Source: Desulfobacterium sp.
GTDB taxonomy: Bacteria; Desulfobacterota; Desulfobacteria; Desulfobacterales; Desulfobacteraceae
Assembly (NCBI GenBank): GCA_016342325.1
Contig: JAEINR010000001.1
Location: forward strand, 124,001 to 188,000
DNA: 64,000 nt
Direction: 5' to 3'
The notes under the pieces were generated by a model. It had not been told where the DNA came from and searched no databases. It saw only the letters and a list, made by a program, of their open reading frames with translations. Position 1 is the stretch's first letter. The number at the start of each line of letters is the position of its first letter. This document shows positions 15,938 through 26,383 of the stretch, piece after piece. Made by a program: the position numbers and the translations under genes.

Positions 15938-16906
15938 CTAGAAAAAGACATCCACGGTTTGTCGTCCCGAAATCCTGCCGGACACGATCCTGCCGGTGGT
16001 GATGTTCTTGACCGTAATCTGATCGCCCAGACCGCCGGCCTGGCCGGCAATTCCGGTTGCTTTGATGCGCATCCCACCCTTGAAGGCGACCAGGGTCACA
16101 TTGTCTCCCTTTTTCACCAACGGTGGGTTTTCCAGCATGGTCGCCCGAAGATAACCGCCGGATTTGACATTCTGCTTCAGCCGCATGCCCGTGCCACGAT
16201 CTATCCGGGTCAGGTAGTTGTCTGAGATTTTCGAGACATTGAGCCGCTTAAGGCAGAGATCTCCCGGTTGAAGGATTCCTCCCCGGGAAAGATTCCGTGT
16301 TGAGCAGAGTACCGTGTCATAGATATCCACCCGCCCGGAAACCGAGACCCGTCCGTGGGAAACATTGTCCACGAGGACATCCACATGGAGACTCACCCTG
16401 CCCTTTGCCTTCCCCTGCCTTGGGGTACGGATAGAAAACGTCATCTCCCCCACAGGATAGAGATCAAGTCCCCTCACCTTGAAATCCTTTATTTCAAACG
16501 CCTGATCTCCGAGACGCTCCCGAATGTGGTCGTGGTAGAGGTCCCTGAGGGTCTCCCCGGGCACCTCCTGGCTGTCCCGCTTGATGAACACAGAGTCAGG
16601 AAAGCGGATTTCAGCGGTTTCGGGCAGCCAGGAAATCGATCGCAGCTTTGAAGCAAGACGCTCGCCGGCCACCCTTTTCACCTCGCCAATGGCCGGAGAA
16701 AACCCCATGGAAAAGGATTCAAGCGCCTCCTTCATCATTCCCGACGCCCGGACTTGGGCAACATCCTTTAACAAATATTCCCTGGCATTGACCCGGGCAT
16801 TGGAGTTGAATTGAATCGTAACACCATTCTCCACACCGCCGTAAACCAGGCTAGTGACGAACAGCAAAGGCAACACAAGCCCTATTATTTTAGCAAGGAT
16901 TCTCAC
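15938..16906 (-). CDS. flgA: P-ring assembly chaperone FlgA
   Basis: FlgA is a periplasmic chaperone needed for P-ring formation. The protein opens with a signal peptide (about 1-23). The C-terminal region (about 205-322) has the SAF-like domain with LSRGGILQPGDL, RIDRGTGMRLKQNVKSGG and the closing ATGIAGQAGGLGD segment typical of FlgA. The middle region is less conserved. It is directly adjacent to flgG (no gap) and precedes flgH by 8 bases. At 322 residues it is longer than the 219-residue E. coli protein. Confidence 0.92.
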   Translation of the reverse strand: MRILAKIIGLVLPLLFVTSLVYGGVENGVTIQFNSNARVNAREYLLKDVAQVRASGMMKEALESFSMGFSPAIGEVKRVAGERLASKLRSISWLPETAEIRFPDSVFIKRDSQEVPGETLRDLYHDHIRERLGDQAFEIKDFKVRGLDLYPVGEMTFSIRTPRQGKAKGRVSLHVDVLVDNVSHGRVSVSGRVDIYDTVLCSTRNLSRGGILQPGDLCLKRLNVSKISDNYLTRIDRGTGMRLKQNVKSGGYLRATMLENPPLVKKGDNVTLVAFKGGMRIKATGIAGQAGGLGDQITVKNITTGRIVSGRISGRQTVDVFF

Positions 16907-17689
16907 TTAACGTTTAAGACCGTTGGCAAGGCCCAGCATGGCGTCGGCAGTCTGGACCGATTTGGAATTTGCTTCATAGGCACGCTGGCCCACGATCATG
17001 TTCACCATCTCTTCCACAACACTCACATTGGACATCTCAAGCCAGTTATTGGTCACCGTGCCAAGGGGCTCTTCCCCCGGAATTCCCTCGGTGGCAGCGC
17101 CGGATCCTTCCGTGGGCCTGAAAAGATTATCGCCTGCAGCAAACAGGCCGGCAGGGTTTACAAAGGAGGAAATATTAACCTGCTCGGTGGCCAGAATCTG
17201 ATCTTGGGCACCGTGCACGGTCAGGGTACCGTTGTCCTGGAGAGTGACAAGGGTCGCCTCCACCGGGATGGAGATCTCGGGCTGCAGCCTGTCGCCATTG
17301 TTGGTGGTGATAAACCCCTCGCTGTCCAGGGTGAAGTTGCCGGCACGGGTATAGAGTTCCTCGTCACCATGGAGCACCCTGAAGAACCCATCCCCCTGGA
17401 TCATGAAATCCAGCTCGTTTCCCGTCTGGGTGAAATCCCCCTGGGTAAAGATTTTCTGGACCCCGGAAGGCCTGACGCCCATGCCCACCTGGATGCCCGT
17501 TGGCACCTGCCCGCCCCCGGGGGTGGTGGCTCCCGCCACAAGCATGGTTTGGTACATGAGATCCTGGAAATTGGCCCGGCTCTTCTTAAATCCTGCAGTG
17601 CTTGAGTTGGCCAGATTATTGGCAACCACATCTGTTTGTATCTGCTGGGCGTTCATGCCGGTGGCAGATGACCATAGTGCTCGTATCAT
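16907..17689 (-). CDS. flgG: Distal rod protein FlgG
   Basis: FlgG builds the distal rod through the P and L rings. The N-terminal SATGMNAQQIQTDVVANNLAN motif, the FMIQGDGFFRV segment near 95-105, and the C-terminal NVSVVEEMVNMIVGQRAYEA helix identify it. The 260-residue length is exactly the family norm. It follows flgF by 19 bases and abuts flgA. Confidence 0.97.
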   Translation of the reverse strand: MIRALWSSATGMNAQQIQTDVVANNLANSSTAGFKKSRANFQDLMYQTMLVAGATTPGGGQVPTGIQVGMGVRPSGVQKIFTQGDFTQTGNELDFMIQGDGFFRVLHGDEELYTRAGNFTLDSEGFITTNNGDRLQPEISIPVEATLVTLQDNGTLTVHGAQDQILATEQVNISSFVNPAGLFAAGDNLFRPTEGSGAATEGIPGEEPLGTVTNNWLEMSNVSVVEEMVNMIVGQRAYEANSKSVQTADAMLGLANGLKR

Positions 17690-17708
17690 AATGTTCTCCC
17701 TTACATTT

Positions 17709-18389
17709 TTACTGGAGTTTACCCAGGCTGTTTATCGCCTTATCATCGACCTCGTCAAAGGTCATCATCATCTTCTGAAACGTCTCGTACATCCTGTGGT
17801 GATCGATCATGTTCACCATCTCCTCAACGGACTTTACACCGGAGAGCTCAAGTGATCCCTGGGCGACGGCCACATTGACCGGAAGGACTTCATCATCTGC
17901 CGTGCCCGTGTAAACAAAATTGTTCACACCCTCTTTCTGAAGTTTTTCAAGATCGCCAAAGGTGACGATGTCCAGTTGATCGAGAATGGCCCCATCCCCG
18001 CGAATCTCGCCTGCGACATTGATATCAACAGTTCCGGCCGCAATGGTGATGGGCCCGTTCTGACCGAGGACGGCATCACCGTTTTGGTCCACCAGAACCC
18101 CCTGGCTATTTAGGGAAAATGTCCCGTTCCGGGTGTATCTGACCCCGGAGGCAGTCTCAACCTTAAAAAACCCCTCATCGGTCAAGGCCAGATCCAGAGG
18201 ATTTCCCGTATGCTTCACCCCGGCCTGGGTAAAGTCTGTGTTGAGTTTCGCCTTGAACATCTTGTCAAAACTGACAACGTCCTTCTTAAATCCAGCGGTA
18301 TCCACATTGGCCAGATGATTGGATGTCGCCTCAAGTTTTCTCTCCTGTCTCAGGCCCCCCTGGACAGGCCGTGTCATCTCAAGAATCAT
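17709..18389 (-). CDS. flgF: Proximal rod protein FlgF
   Basis: FlgF is a rod component related to FlgG. The protein shows the axial N-terminal motif ATSNHLANVDTAGFKKD, the LALTDEGFFKVET segment, and the C-terminal SVEEMVNMIDHHRMYETFQK helix. At 226 residues it is slightly short. It is the first gene of an operon driven by the sigma-54 promoter at 18432-18447, about 30 bases upstream of its predicted transcript start. Confidence 0.94.
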   Translation of the reverse strand: MILEMTRPVQGGLRQERKLEATSNHLANVDTAGFKKDVVSFDKMFKAKLNTDFTQAGVKHTGNPLDLALTDEGFFKVETASGVRYTRNGTFSLNSQGVLVDQNGDAVLGQNGPITIAAGTVDINVAGEIRGDGAILDQLDIVTFGDLEKLQKEGVNNFVYTGTADDEVLPVNVAVAQGSLELSGVKSVEEMVNMIDHHRMYETFQKMMMTFDEVDDKAINSLGKLQ

Positions 18390-18431
18390 GATCGTTTCCT
18401 TTCCCTAATCTAACGTTTTTAACTTAACAGT

Positions 18432-18447
18432 AGCAATAACGGTGCCA
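18432..18447 (-). promoter_or_regulatory. Sigma-54 promoter of flgF-flgG-flgA-flgH-flgI-flgJ
   Basis: Read on the minus strand: TGGCACC-GTTA-TTGCT, a good -24/-12 match. It lies in the 303-base gap 18390-18692, which otherwise holds a partial palindromic arm (18485-18499) and the complete repeat at 18518-18590. Confidence 0.85.
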
Positions 18448-18517
18448 GACCTTTGATCAACGCGATAATATCCCACGCCAGACCGGGTCAGGCTTGGCTC
18501 ATTGGCGCCAAAACACC

Positions 18518-18590
18518 GGGGTCAGGCTTAACTTATTGGTGTCGCTTCTCATTTCTTTGAGTTTAATCACAATAAGTTAAGCCTGACCCC
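18518..18590 (-). repeat. 73-bp palindromic repeat, copy 2
   Basis: Perfect 21-bp arms (18518-18538 and 18570-18590) around a 31-base centre. Compared with copy 1 at 13974-14046, one G in the left arm is A here and the matching C in the right arm is T, so the stem stays perfect. A third, lone left-arm-like piece GGGTCAGGCTTGG lies just beside it at 18485. The element separates flhX from the flgF promoter. Confidence 0.85.
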
Positions 18591-18692
18591 TAAAGATGTA
18601 AAGATGTGACCCTTTAGGATACGATTTTTAAAGAAAAGACGGATTCATGACACAGGAAAGCGGGGTTGTTGACGCGCAAAGGAAAAAACTGC

Positions 18693-18968
18693 CTAGCGGT
18701 TTGGACGGGTCTTGTTGATGGAATAAATAAAGGCAAGGAGCTCTGCCACGGCCAGGTAAACATCCTCGGGGATCTCTTCTTCCATATCCAGGCCCGAGAG
18801 CACCTCCACAAGGTCAGCATCCTTATGAACCGGGACATTGTGCTTTTCAGCCATCTCGATGATATTTTCGGCAACAGTCCCTTGACCCTTGGCAATAACC
18901 CGGGGGGCACTTGCTATTTCCGCATCATATTTCAGTGCCGCAGCTTTTTTTAGTTTATGACGGTCCAT
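18693..18968 (-). CDS. FlhB C-terminal-domain homologue (FlhX/YlqH-like)
   Basis: The 91 residues align with the cytoplasmic C-terminal part of FlhB that follows its autocleavage site: KAAALKYDAE near the start, APRVIAKGQGTVAENI, HNVPVHKDADL, and the closing IPEDVYLAVAELLAFIY helix. No membrane segments are present. Such stand-alone proteins are known in Bacillus (YlqH) and Helicobacter, where one was reported to act as a spare part for the FlhB C-terminal domain. It starts 16 bases after the FliK-like gene, the same pairing as Bacillus ylqG-ylqH. AAGGGA precedes the ATG. Confidence 0.9.
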   Translation of the reverse strand: MDRHKLKKAAALKYDAEIASAPRVIAKGQGTVAENIIEMAEKHNVPVHKDADLVEVLSGLDMEEEIPEDVYLAVAELLAFIYSINKTRPNR

Positions 18969-18984
18969 GGGATTCCCTTAAAAT

Positions 18985-20679
18985 TTATACGACCAGGTTC
19001 AGATTTTGGGCACCGTTTTTCACCACCCTGTCCACAAGGGAGGCTTCGGAAATCACTTCCGGCGTTCCCTTTTGGCACTCCACCTGAAGCACCTGAAACC
19101 CTTGGGTTCGCAACCGCTTTCGAAGGGTCGGTATCATGGTCTTGATAAAGGAGACAACGCTCTCATCTTCGACCTGGAACATGGCTGAAACATCCTTGTT
19201 TAGCACGGAGAGGTCAACCCGTAAAGCGCCCAGGTTTGTCATGGCCAAGAAGACCGATACCTTGACCAGACGCTGGCCGTCCGAGCGGGACTCGCTTTTT
19301 TTCCCTCCAAGGTCGAAGAAAATCTGCCCAAAGTCGAAGGCGTTGCTGCTGAAGATGGGAAACGGGATCAAATATTTTGCAGAATCCGACGAGTGGCTGT
19401 TCAACACCTGGAATTTTTCCATGGCATCAACAAATTCCCGAAGGGGCAGAAGTTGTTCCTTCTCATCGGGTTCGGCCTGGGACAGAAGGGAGAGCAGATA
19501 CCCCTTGAGATCGTTTTGCCGGACTTTGTGGAAATCCGCCGGAAGGAGGCCCTCCGCCTTGCCGGATGGCGTCGATTCATCCGTAACAAGGCTTGCCAGG
19601 CTCTTTTCCCACATAAGCCCGCTCTTTTCCAGAAGACGGGGAACAAACCGGGTGTCTGCGACCTCTGACTTAAGAGAAAGGGAAAGGAGCAGATCCCGTA
19701 AATGATTGAGCCGGGCTGGGGTCAACACCCCCTTTGCCGTTAAAATGGATTTTTCGGCCATGGCTGTGTCGGATGCGAAGGCCATGGATTGCTCGGGCGT
19801 CGTCTTCGAACCATCAGATAGGAGGATCCCAAGGGCCTTGGCAATCTCGGGCGTCGTCTTCGAACCGTCAGATAGGAGAGCTCCAAGGGCCTTGGCGATC
19901 TCGGGCGTCGTCTTCGAACCATCAGATAGGAGGGTCCCAAGGGCCTTGGCGCTCTCGGGCGTCGTCTTCGAACCGTCAGATAGGAGGGTCCCAAGGGCCT
20001 TGGCAATCTCGGGCGTCGTCTTCGAACCGCCAGATAGGAAGGCCCCAAGGGCCTTGGCGATCTCGGGCGTCGTCTTCGAACCGTCAGATAGGAGGGTCCC
20101 AAGGGCCTTGGCGATCTCGGGCGTCATTTTCGAACCGTCAGATAGGAGGGTCCCAAGGGCCTTGGCAATCTCGGGCGTCATTTTCGAACCTTCAGGTAGG
20201 AGGGTCCCAAGGGCCTTGGTAATCTCGGGCGTCACCTTCGAACCTTCAGGTAGGAGGATCCCAAGGGCCTTGGCAATCTCGGGCGTCGTCTTCGAACCGT
20301 CGGGAGCAACAATTAATAGCGGAAGGATTAGTTTTGCAAGACCTGCAAAGGGACTCTGCCCGGTGAGGGAACCAAGGGCCGCCAGTACCGGGGCCGGTAC
20401 CTGGCCGGGCTTGTGCACGGACTGCATGGGCTTCAGGATTTCAAACCCGCCGGCCCGGGTCACCTTAAGCTGAAGGGTGTCGCCCTGGACAAGGGAAAGC
20501 GATGTTTCGGCCGTCAACTTTTTACCGGCAACCATCAGTTCCGCCCGTGTGGGAGAATGGACCTTTAGGACGGTTGCATCGACGACCTGATTTTTAACAA
20601 ACTGGGGCAAACCCGCTTTTCCCCCGCCCTGTTGCTGCTTGACAAGTTCAGGGGAAAAGATATGCACCCCCTGTATCAC
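18985..20679 (-). CDS. Second FliK-like protein with 18-residue tandem repeats
   Basis: The 564-residue protein has a hook-length-control-like C-terminal region (about 450-564), with VFLAMTNLGALRVDLSVL and a closing LRTQGFQVLQVECQKG segment resembling the Flg_hook domain. Residues 126-303 are ten tandem copies (the last degenerate) of an 18-residue unit, consensus DGSKTTPEIAKALGTLLS. The first 110 residues contain a beta-rich stretch. FliK proteins measure hook length and switch export specificity by touching the FlhB C-terminal domain; here the downstream neighbour is an FlhB C-terminal homologue. The canonical fliK is at 38044-39858, so this is a paralogue of unknown job. Start overlaps the upstream gene by 4 bases. 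Confidence 0.75.
   Translation of the reverse strand: MIQGVHIFSPELVKQQQGGGKAGLPQFVKNQVVDATVLKVHSPTRAELMVAGKKLTAETSLSLVQGDTLQLKVTRAGGFEILKPMQSVHKPGQVPAPVLAALGSLTGQSPFAGLAKLILPLLIVAPDGSKTTPEIAKALGILLPEGSKVTPEITKALGTLLPEGSKMTPEIAKALGTLLSDGSKMTPEIAKALGTLLSDGSKTTPEIAKALGAFLSGGSKTTPEIAKALGTLLSDGSKTTPESAKALGTLLSDGSKTTPEIAKALGALLSDGSKTTPEIAKALGILLSDGSKTTPEQSMAFASDTAMAEKSILTAKGVLTPARLNHLRDLLLSLSLKSEVADTRFVPRLLEKSGLMWEKSLASLVTDESTPSGKAEGLLPADFHKVRQNDLKGYLLSLLSQAEPDEKEQLLPLREFVDAMEKFQVLNSHSSDSAKYLIPFPIFSSNAFDFGQIFFDLGGKKSESRSDGQRLVKVSVFLAMTNLGALRVDLSVLNKDVSAMFQVEDESVVSFIKTMIPTLRKRLRTQGFQVLQVECQKGTPEVISEASLVDRVVKNGAQNLNLVV
19773..20304 (-). repeat. 54-bp tandem repeats in the FliK-like gene (about 10 copies)
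   Basis: The unit is 54 bp and in frame, encoding 18 residues each. The units are nearly identical in DNA, differing at a few positions (for example ATC/GTC and CCG/TCA variants), which points to recent expansion or homogenisation. There are no spacers, so this is not a CRISPR array. Confidence 0.95.
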
Positions 20680-21248
20680 TCGAGGGTCTCCATTGCCACA
20701 AACTTCTTCTTAAGACTAATGACAATGGCAACTTCACCCTTGGGCATGGAGAGTCGGGAGGCGATGGCGTCTGCGTCATAGCCCTGCTCGTAGAGGTCGA
20801 CGATGCTCTTTTGCTGGTCAAAAACATCCTCCTCAAAGCAAGTGGATACCTGGGGGGGCATGGCGCTGGAACCGCTGGCCGTTGCATTGGAGACATTCGT
20901 TGCCCTGGCAAGCATGGACTCGGCCCTGGAGAGCAAAAGGTTGATGCTGATGATCCTGGAGTCAAGGGAGTCGTTCAACCCTCGAATCAGACTCTTCTTG
21001 TCACGGATCTGCAAATCGAAACTGGTTGCGGCAGCGTCGGCTTCCTTAACCAGGGGTTCGAGCATATCAATGATCTGGGATGCGGTCCGGGCGGCATCTT
21101 CGGCAACCCCTTCCATGTCGACCGGGTTCGGTTTCTCCTTGCCCTGGCTTTTCAAGCGTTTGAACAGAACCATGAAGAGCCCCAGTAATACAAGATCAAT
21201 AAAGAGCTGCATCCCTAGCCAGAATTCCTGTGAAAACGGTATCGTCAT
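20676..21248 (-). CDS. Membrane-anchored coiled-coil protein (DUF2802/SwrB-like)
   Basis: The 190-residue protein has one N-terminal membrane segment (about 10-28), a lysine-rich stop-transfer stretch, a long helical region (about 45-120), and a C-terminal segment (about 145-185) that looks like a helix-turn-helix, with YEQGYDADAIASRLSM and EVAIVISLKKK. This pattern is seen in DUF2802/DUF6115 proteins encoded in flagellar clusters, to which Bacillus SwrB may be related. I infer an accessory role in export or basal-body maturation. It overlaps both neighbours by 4 bases (ATGA), indicating translational coupling. Confidence 0.55.
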   Translation of the reverse strand: MTIPFSQEFWLGMQLFIDLVLLGLFMVLFKRLKSQGKEKPNPVDMEGVAEDAARTASQIIDMLEPLVKEADAAATSFDLQIRDKKSLIRGLNDSLDSRIISINLLLSRAESMLARATNVSNATASGSSAMPPQVSTCFEEDVFDQQKSIVDLYEQGYDADAIASRLSMPKGEVAIVISLKKKFVAMETLE

Positions 21249-21544
21249 GCTACAGTATTAAGCAGATTCCCTGTGTCATCAGGCCTCTGCTCCCTTTCCA
21301 TTTTTTTTTTCTTTGCCTTGGTTTTTGTTAACCGTTCCTGGCGCCGTTTCTGTTTTTCCTCGTCGGCCGCCATTTTCTCGGAATCGGTGGGCTCCTGGAC
21401 CTTTGTCTTTTCAACGGCCACCGTTTCAGCCTGCTGTGCGGCAAACTGTTCCGGATTAGGCCTGTTCGGTTTAAGGTGCTGGGTTGCCTCATGCACAACC
21501 CCAGCCTGCTGGATAACGATGTTATGACCTGGTATGGTAGTCAT
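21245..21544 (-). CDS. Small highly charged protein, function unknown
   Basis: The 99-residue protein has an N-terminal 40-residue stretch (MTTIPGHNIVIQQAG onward) followed by a Glu/Lys/Arg-rich helix that is probably a coiled coil. I do not recognise a family. It lies between the FliL-like multi-motif gene (12 bases upstream) and the SwrB-like gene (4-base overlap), so it is certainly co-transcribed with flagellar genes. Its size and charge would fit a small scaffold or chaperone, but that is speculation. Confidence 0.6.
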   Translation of the reverse strand: MTTIPGHNIVIQQAGVVHEATQHLKPNRPNPEQFAAQQAETVAVEKTKVQEPTDSEKMAADEEKQKRRQERLTKTKAKKKKMEREQRPDDTGNLLNTVA

Positions 21545-21556
21545 GGTTAACCCTCC

Positions 21557-23515
<1,959 letters not shown>

Positions 23516-23532
23516 TTAAGACCTCTCAAAGG

Positions 23533-24312
23533 TTACAGACCAAACGCCGTTAAAACCGAAGTTTTTTTTCCAAAATAGCTCTTAAGCCGTGTTTTTAGTT
23601 TGATCAGGATGGCCGTGTGAATTTGGCATATTCTTGATTCAGTCAAGCTCAAGACCTCCCCGATCTCCTTTAACGTAAGCTCTTCATAATAGTAAAGGGA
23701 GACAACGAGTTGCTCTTTTTCGGTCAAGGTCCTGATGGACTTGGCAAGCTCAGACTTCATCTCCTCCCTACCAAGGAGATCGGCAGGATTGTCTCCACCT
23801 TTAAGACCCGACTCAAATCGTGTCATGGAAGAGGTGTCGTTGTCCCTTGTCCGAATAAAGGCATCAAGACTCAAAATCGCAGCGCCGTGGATATTGGAGA
23901 GCATGTCATAGTAGGTGTCGAGCTCGACGCCAAGGGCCTTTGCCACCTCATCGTCCGACGCAGGCCGCCCCTTTTCATCCTCAACACCCTTGACCGCCTT
24001 TGAAATGTCCTGAATTTTTTTTCTCATGGACCTGGAGTAGGTATCCATACTCCTGAGTTCGTCCAGGATGGAACCCTTTATCCTGTACTGGGCATATGTC
24101 TTGAGGCTGACATGCTTATCCGGATTAAATTTATCCACCGCATCAATGAGTCCCAGGGAACCCGCACTCACAAGCTCGTCAAAAAACACGCTGGAGGGAA
24201 TCCGCCGGGCAAATCGCGAAGCGATCTGCTTGACTAGAAAAGAGTACTCGACAATCATCTCCTCCCGCCAGGAAGTGCCCTGATTTTTGTTATCCTGATA
24301 TGGTTGTTTCAT
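23533..24312 (-). CDS. fliA: Flagellar sigma factor FliA (sigma-28)
   Basis: FliA directs RNA polymerase to late flagellar promoters. Region 2 (about 20-90) has FFDELVSAGSLGLIDAVDKF and YAQYRIKGSILDELR; region 3 spans about 95-150; region 4 (about 185-245) has LTLKEIGEVLSLTESRICQIH, the helix-turn-helix that reads the -35 box. The length of 259 is typical. The promoters at 225-251 and 2877-2904 are its obvious targets. It lies 30 bases after flhG and before the FliL-like gene. I see no flgM gene for its usual anti-sigma factor. Confidence 0.95.
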   Translation of the reverse strand: MKQPYQDNKNQGTSWREEMIVEYSFLVKQIASRFARRIPSSVFFDELVSAGSLGLIDAVDKFNPDKHVSLKTYAQYRIKGSILDELRSMDTYSRSMRKKIQDISKAVKGVEDEKGRPASDDEVAKALGVELDTYYDMLSNIHGAAILSLDAFIRTRDNDTSSMTRFESGLKGGDNPADLLGREEMKSELAKSIRTLTEKEQLVVSLYYYEELTLKEIGEVLSLTESRICQIHTAILIKLKTRLKSYFGKKTSVLTAFGL

Positions 24313-24342
24313 TTACTCCAATGCCCTTGTCAACATTTTTTT

Positions 24343-25239
24343 TTACCTGGCTGCATCAAAAATCCGCTTCATGAAAAACTTTATGTTTCCATCGGATCCC
24401 GGCCGGATCTTTGAATCCGCCACTTTCTTAGCTAAAGTGCCAATGCGGATTGCCGACGGAGATTCGGGAGCGTAGTCATAAACCGTGCTGCGCTTGAGCA
24501 CGGCTTTTTGAAGCTGGGGGTCAAACGGGATATACCCGTAATATTCCAGGACCACATTTCCCAAGAACCTGTCCATGGCGCCACCAAGCGAGGCATAAAC
24601 TGATTTGGCCTCTTTCTCTGAATTTACCATATTTACCACCAGTTTAAAACACCTGATTCCGTAATCCCTGGCAAGGACCTTCATCAATGCATAGGCATCG
24701 GTGATGGAAGTGGGTTCCCTGGTTGCGATAACGATATTCTCGTCCGAGGCCGCATTAAAATAGAGCACGTTAGAGGATATGCCGGCACCGGTATCCACCA
24801 AAACAATATCAGCCATATCGGCCAATGTCTCAAACTCGGACAGCAGATTGAGCTTTTCACCGTCGGTCAGCTGGGTCAGGTTGGCAAACCCGCTGCCGCC
24901 GGGAATGATCTTCACCCCATGCTTGGTGGTAACCATGACCTCTTTCAGCTCTTTTTCACCGCTGATGATGTGGCCGATATTATACCGGGGACGCAGGTTG
25001 AACAAAATATCGATGTTGGCAAGTCCCACATCGGCATCCATTATAACCACCCGTTTTCCAAGCTTCGTCAGGGCAAGGGCAAGACTTCCGACACAATGGC
25101 TCTTGCCAACGCCTCCCTTACCGCTTGTCACGGCAATAACCCTTGGAATAGAGTGATCCCCGGATGTTTGCTTCCCATTAACACTCCTTGACAGAGCATT
25201 TGATTTTACAATTGTTCTAAGCCCGCTTGCCTGATCCAC
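24343..25239 (-). CDS. flhG: MinD-like ATPase FlhG (flagellar number regulator)
   Basis: FlhG limits flagellar number and placement by stimulating the FlhF GTPase and by contacts with the C-ring. The N-terminal DQASGLR (residues 2-8) is the conserved DQAxxLR activator motif for FlhF. The deviant Walker A SGKGGVGKS is at about 39-47, VVIMDADVGLANID follows, and LVDTGAG is the switch. The C-terminal helix near 285-298 fits membrane targeting. It starts 13 bases after flhF, as in most polar flagellates. Confidence 0.94.
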   Translation of the reverse strand: MDQASGLRTIVKSNALSRSVNGKQTSGDHSIPRVIAVTSGKGGVGKSHCVGSLALALTKLGKRVVIMDADVGLANIDILFNLRPRYNIGHIISGEKELKEVMVTTKHGVKIIPGGSGFANLTQLTDGEKLNLLSEFETLADMADIVLVDTGAGISSNVLYFNAASDENIVIATREPTSITDAYALMKVLARDYGIRCFKLVVNMVNSEKEAKSVYASLGGAMDRFLGNVVLEYYGYIPFDPQLQKAVLKRSTVYDYAPESPSAIRIGTLAKKVADSKIRPGSDGNIKFFMKRIFDAAR

Positions 25240-25252
25240 CTGTTACCTCCTT

Positions 25253-26383
25253 TTATCCCTGGTCCCGGCCAAGCATCAATCCCAAGAGATCTTGGGGCTT
25301 GGGCACGATCAAATCCTCTGGGACTCGTTGCCCATTGGTCACCAGGGAAATCGGCAATCTCAAATCCCCCACCTGATCCAATATCTTCCCACACCGCTTT
25401 GTCTCGTCGATCTTCGTAAACACATAGGATTCGGGATTCAACGCAGAAAAGGCCGATGCTGCGGTCTTCATGTCGATGAATCCGGTTGTCATGCTTAACA
25501 CAAGGTGAACTGACACCTTGAAATCACCGTCAAGCACCTGGGCAACCTCCTCCATCCTGGCAGTATCGGAATGGCTGTGGCCGGCCGTATCAATGAGGAC
25601 AATATCCATGTGCCGCATTCTCTCAAGGGTCTTGACCAGATCCTCCCGGGAAAAGGCGGGAACACACATGATCCCCATGATGGACGCATAGGACTTCAAC
25701 TGTTCAAAGGCACCCATCCGGTAGCTGTCAATGGAGACCAGGCCCACGCTCTTCTTGCGCTTGAACTTCAGCTCGGCCGCAAGTTTTGCAATGGTGGTGG
25801 TCTTTCCAACCCCGGTGGGTCCGACAAAGGCCGCCGCATGGGGCAGGCCGGATCCGTCGGTTCCCTCGGCAAAGGGATCCACCGTATTGATATCCTTGAG
25901 GCACTCTTGAATCACATACTTTTTTAAAATTGCCATGGAGCCCGCCGCTTCGTTGTGGTCGCCGTCCATGGCAGCGCAGGCATTTTTCAGAATCGCCTTC
26001 GCCTTTTTCTCTGAAATTCCGGTTCGAATCAGGGAAGCAAAGAGACCGGCAGCCTCTGAATGATCGCTCATCAGGGAGTCCAGACCGCTTTCAAGCCCCA
26101 CAAGGGAGATAAGATCCTTGATGGAGGCGAGCTCATCCTTCAGGGGAGCCAGATCCTCCGCCGGCTTGGGATTCACCACGTACCCCTTGGGGCTTGCCAC
26201 CACACTGTCCTTGGGGTCGGCCTTTGGAGACGCTTCAATCTCAAACATATCCTTTGCATAGGGATCCCGGGGACTCTTCGGAACCCGCCGGGTTGAAAGA
26301 ATCATTGCGTCCGGTCCCAGCTCCTCTTTGATCGATGCCATGGCCTCTTGAATGGTACGGCCCTTAAAAATTTTTACTCTCAT
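25253..26383 (-). CDS. flhF: SRP-type GTPase FlhF (polar flagellum placement)
   Basis: FlhF marks the site of flagellar assembly, often the cell pole. The N-terminal B domain (about 1-80) starts MRVKIFKG; the N domain follows, then the G domain with P-loop GPTGVGKT at 188-195, IDSYRMGAFEQL, DTAGH at 265-269 and TKID at 323-326. The 376-residue length is normal. It overlaps flhA by 4 bases. Together with FlhG it suggests polar flagellation. Confidence 0.95.
   Translation of the reverse strand: MRVKIFKGRTIQEAMASIKEELGPDAMILSTRRVPKSPRDPYAKDMFEIEASPKADPKDSVVASPKGYVVNPKPAEDLAPLKDELASIKDLISLVGLESGLDSLMSDHSEAAGLFASLIRTGISEKKAKAILKNACAAMDGDHNEAAGSMAILKKYVIQECLKDINTVDPFAEGTDGSGLPHAAAFVGPTGVGKTTTIAKLAAELKFKRKKSVGLVSIDSYRMGAFEQLKSYASIMGIMCVPAFSREDLVKTLERMRHMDIVLIDTAGHSHSDTARMEEVAQVLDGDFKVSVHLVLSMTTGFIDMKTAASAFSALNPESYVFTKIDETKRCGKILDQVGDLRLPISLVTNGQRVPEDLIVPKPQDLLGLMLGRDQG

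Noticed and set aside
19773-20304. Possible CRISPR array (54-bp repeats)
   Set aside because: The units are head-to-tail without spacers and form an open coding repeat in a FliK-like gene; no cas gene is near.
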